NCBI RefSeq assembly: GCF_016907555.1
Contig: NZ_JAFBCE010000001.1
Coordinates: 806,001-870,000, forward strand
Reading direction: 5' to 3'
Source: Microbacterium laevaniformans
GTDB taxonomy: Bacteria > Actinomycetota > Actinomycetes > Actinomycetales > Microbacteriaceae
Length of the DNA: 64,000 nt
The position numbers and the translations under genes were made by a program. This document shows, one piece after another, positions 62,806-64,000 of this stretch (the first letter of the stretch is position 1; each line of letters opens with the position of its first letter). The notes under the pieces were generated by a model. It ran no database searches and had not been told where the DNA came from. It saw nothing but the letters and a program-made list of their open reading frames with translations.

Positions 62806-64000
62806 CAGGATTCCTGCCGATCGTTCACGATTCCCGAAGCAGCGTCGGGATTGCTGAACCTGCGGGTTTCCGCGGTCATGCGGGTGGTGGTGTCGAACGC
62901 GGTCAGCTCGGCGGGGTGGAGCTGGTGCTGGACGACGAAGGAGCGGTCCTTGATCCGCCACAGTCCCTGCCCCGTGCCGAGCCCTGGGAGGAGCTTCTGT
63001 TCGGTGCCGGTCAAGCCGAGCGCGAGGGCGGTGGAGCCGAGCTGATCGGCCTCCTGCCGATACACAATCCGGGTCTCCGCGTTCGCCAACAGGGACGAGG
63101 CGAGGGCACGCATGGCGGAACCCTGGTCGCCGACATTGTCCAGGTCGGAGAGCTTGTGGAAGATCAGCATGTTCGCGATCCCGAAGTGGCGGGCGAGCCG
63201 CCATTGGGCGTCCATGCGGCGCAACAGACTCGGGTAGGCCATGAGTCGCCAGGCCTCGTCGTAGATCACCCAGCGTTGCCCGCCGTTCGGGTCCGACAGC
63301 GCCGACTCCATCCATGCCGAGGAGCAGGTCATCAGCACCGAGATGAGCGTCGAGTTCTCGGCCACACGGGACAGGTCCAGCGACACCATCGGCAGCGACG
63401 GATCGAACCGGACGGTGGAGGGCCCGTCGAAGAGTCCTTGGAGGTCGCCGGCGACCAGACGGCGCAGCGCGTGGCCGACCAGCCGTCCGTCCTCCGCGAG
63501 GCGCCCGTCGGGGTCGTCGTCGGGGTTGGGGGTGAGGATGCGGTCGACGACCATCGGCAGGATCGGCACCTCCGCCGACCGCACGGCGTCGCGGAGGGCG
63601 AGGTCGATCGCGGTGTGCTCCAACGGCGACAACACCCGATCCAGCACCGTCTCTGCGAGGGCACCGATCAGGTCGCGGCGGCGGGAGGCGACCTGTATCG
63701 CCCACTCCGCATCCGACACGGTGGAGGGCCGGTGGCCCTCATCGAGCGGGTTGAGCCGGTTGGACAGGCCGTGGCCGAGGACGATCGCCCGCCCTCCGAC
63801 TGCCTCGGCGACGGCGGTGTGCTCACCCTTGGGGTCGCCGGGGACGTAGACGCGGCGGCCGAACGGCAGAGAGCGGGTATAGAGGGACTTGGCGAGCGAG
63901 GACTTACCGGAGCCGACGATGCCGGCCAGCACGACGTTGGGGGCGGTGATGAGACCCCGCTGGTACAGCACCCACGGGTCGTACACGAACGACCCGCCGG
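62805..64000 (-). CDS. VirB4/TraC-type conjugation ATPase, truncated by window end
   Basis: About 398 residues are visible; the N-terminus lies beyond the window, since the frame stays open upstream of the GTG at 63986 (it reads GGSFVYDPW). Walker A is AGIVGSGKSS. Downstream are YVPGDPKGEHTAVAEAVGG, SNRLNPLDEG, Walker B RWVIYDEAWRLMAYPSL and the arginine-finger-like region FHKLSDLDNVGDQGSAM. This is the P-loop domain that energises the mating-pore complex. The fold and order match the actinobacterial ICE ATPases that replace VirB4. Confidence 0.87.
   Translation of the reverse strand, partial: GGSFVYDPWVLYQRGLITAPNVVLAGIVGSGKSSLAKSLYTRSLPFGRRVYVPGDPKGEHTAVAEAVGGRAIVLGHGLSNRLNPLDEGHRPSTVSDAEWAIQVASRRRDLIGALAETVLDRVLSPLEHTAIDLALRDAVRSAEVPILPMVVDRILTPNPDDDPDGRLAEDGRLVGHALRRLVAGDLQGLFDGPSTVRFDPSLPMVSLDLSRVAENSTLISVLMTCSSAWMESALSDPNGGQRWVIYDEAWRLMAYPSLLRRMDAQWRLARHFGIANMLIFHKLSDLDNVGDQGSAMRALASSLLANAETRIVYRQEADQLGSTALALGLTGTEQKLLPGLGTGQGLWRIKDRSFVVQHQLHPAELTAFDTTTRMTAETRRFSNPDAASGIVNDRQES

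Overview
The window looks like a chromosomal segment of a high-GC actinobacterium, most likely Microbacteriaceae and probably Microbacterium or a close relative. The evidence is GC-rich codon use throughout, actinobacterial gene order (argCJBDF...argH, then tlyA-nadK-recN-pyrG-nudix-xerD, then parA-scpA-scpB-rluB-tyrA-cmk-der), a 16S-23S spacer without tRNA genes, and many starts lying 6-8 nt after a TANNNT -10 element, as expected for leaderless transcripts. The species call is inference.

Layout. 1-6609: 3' part of pheT, a convergent SMC/AAA-type ATPase, an ABC-2-like exporter pair, and an SDR protein that appears to have lost an internal block. 6610-15980: arginine biosynthesis (argC, J, B, D, F and H), interrupted between argF and argH by an acyltransferase-like membrane protein and a DUF559-type protein. 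Neither argR nor argG is present here, but a short Arg-rich leaderless reading frame lies before argC. 15981-19723: a SatD-family gene with a hairpin abutting its start, a convergent SatE-like membrane gene, tyrS, and a DUF4184 membrane protein ending at a strong terminator. 19722-26760: a multiple-monosaccharide ABC importer (ATPase, permease, lipoprotein) diverging from a ROK repressor, an orphan sugar-type ABC ATPase and a HAD phosphatase. 26761-32800: a full rRNA operon (16S-23S-5S) with tandem promoters, processing stems and a terminator. 32890-43039: tlyA, nadK, recN, pyrG, a Nudix hydrolase and xerD, then a redox group (VKOR, a cysteine-desulfurase-like enzyme, a membrane-anchored CxxC protein). 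43121-49552: parA-scpAB-rluB-tyrA-cmk-der, tightly overlapped.

Accessory part. 49553-51471 holds two copies of a palindromic intergenic repeat, separated by an intact ISL3-family insertion with an 8-bp target duplication. A class III (anaerobic) ribonucleotide reductase, nrdD-nrdG, follows with two NrdR-like boxes 32 bp apart. Then come a Nudix-NYN fusion gene, an Hsp15-like S4 protein and a GNAT acetyltransferase. From the tRNA-Pro(GGG) gene at 56262 to the window end lies the integrase end of an integrative conjugative element: integrase, excisionase-like protein, DUF4913 protein, SSB, a coupling protein broken by an IS3-family insertion, a small tra-region protein, and a VirB4-type ATPase running off the end. 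A 42-nt exact copy of the tRNA 5' half sits 81 bp upstream of the complete tRNA gene.

Most promising leads: the candidate arginine attenuator before argC; the SatD/SatE-like pair, whose SatD shows an ordered class III nucleotidyl-cyclase-like motif set; the tRNA-Pro/ICE junction; the Nudix-NYN fusion; and the cysteine-desulfurase-like gene embedded in a disulfide-formation locus.
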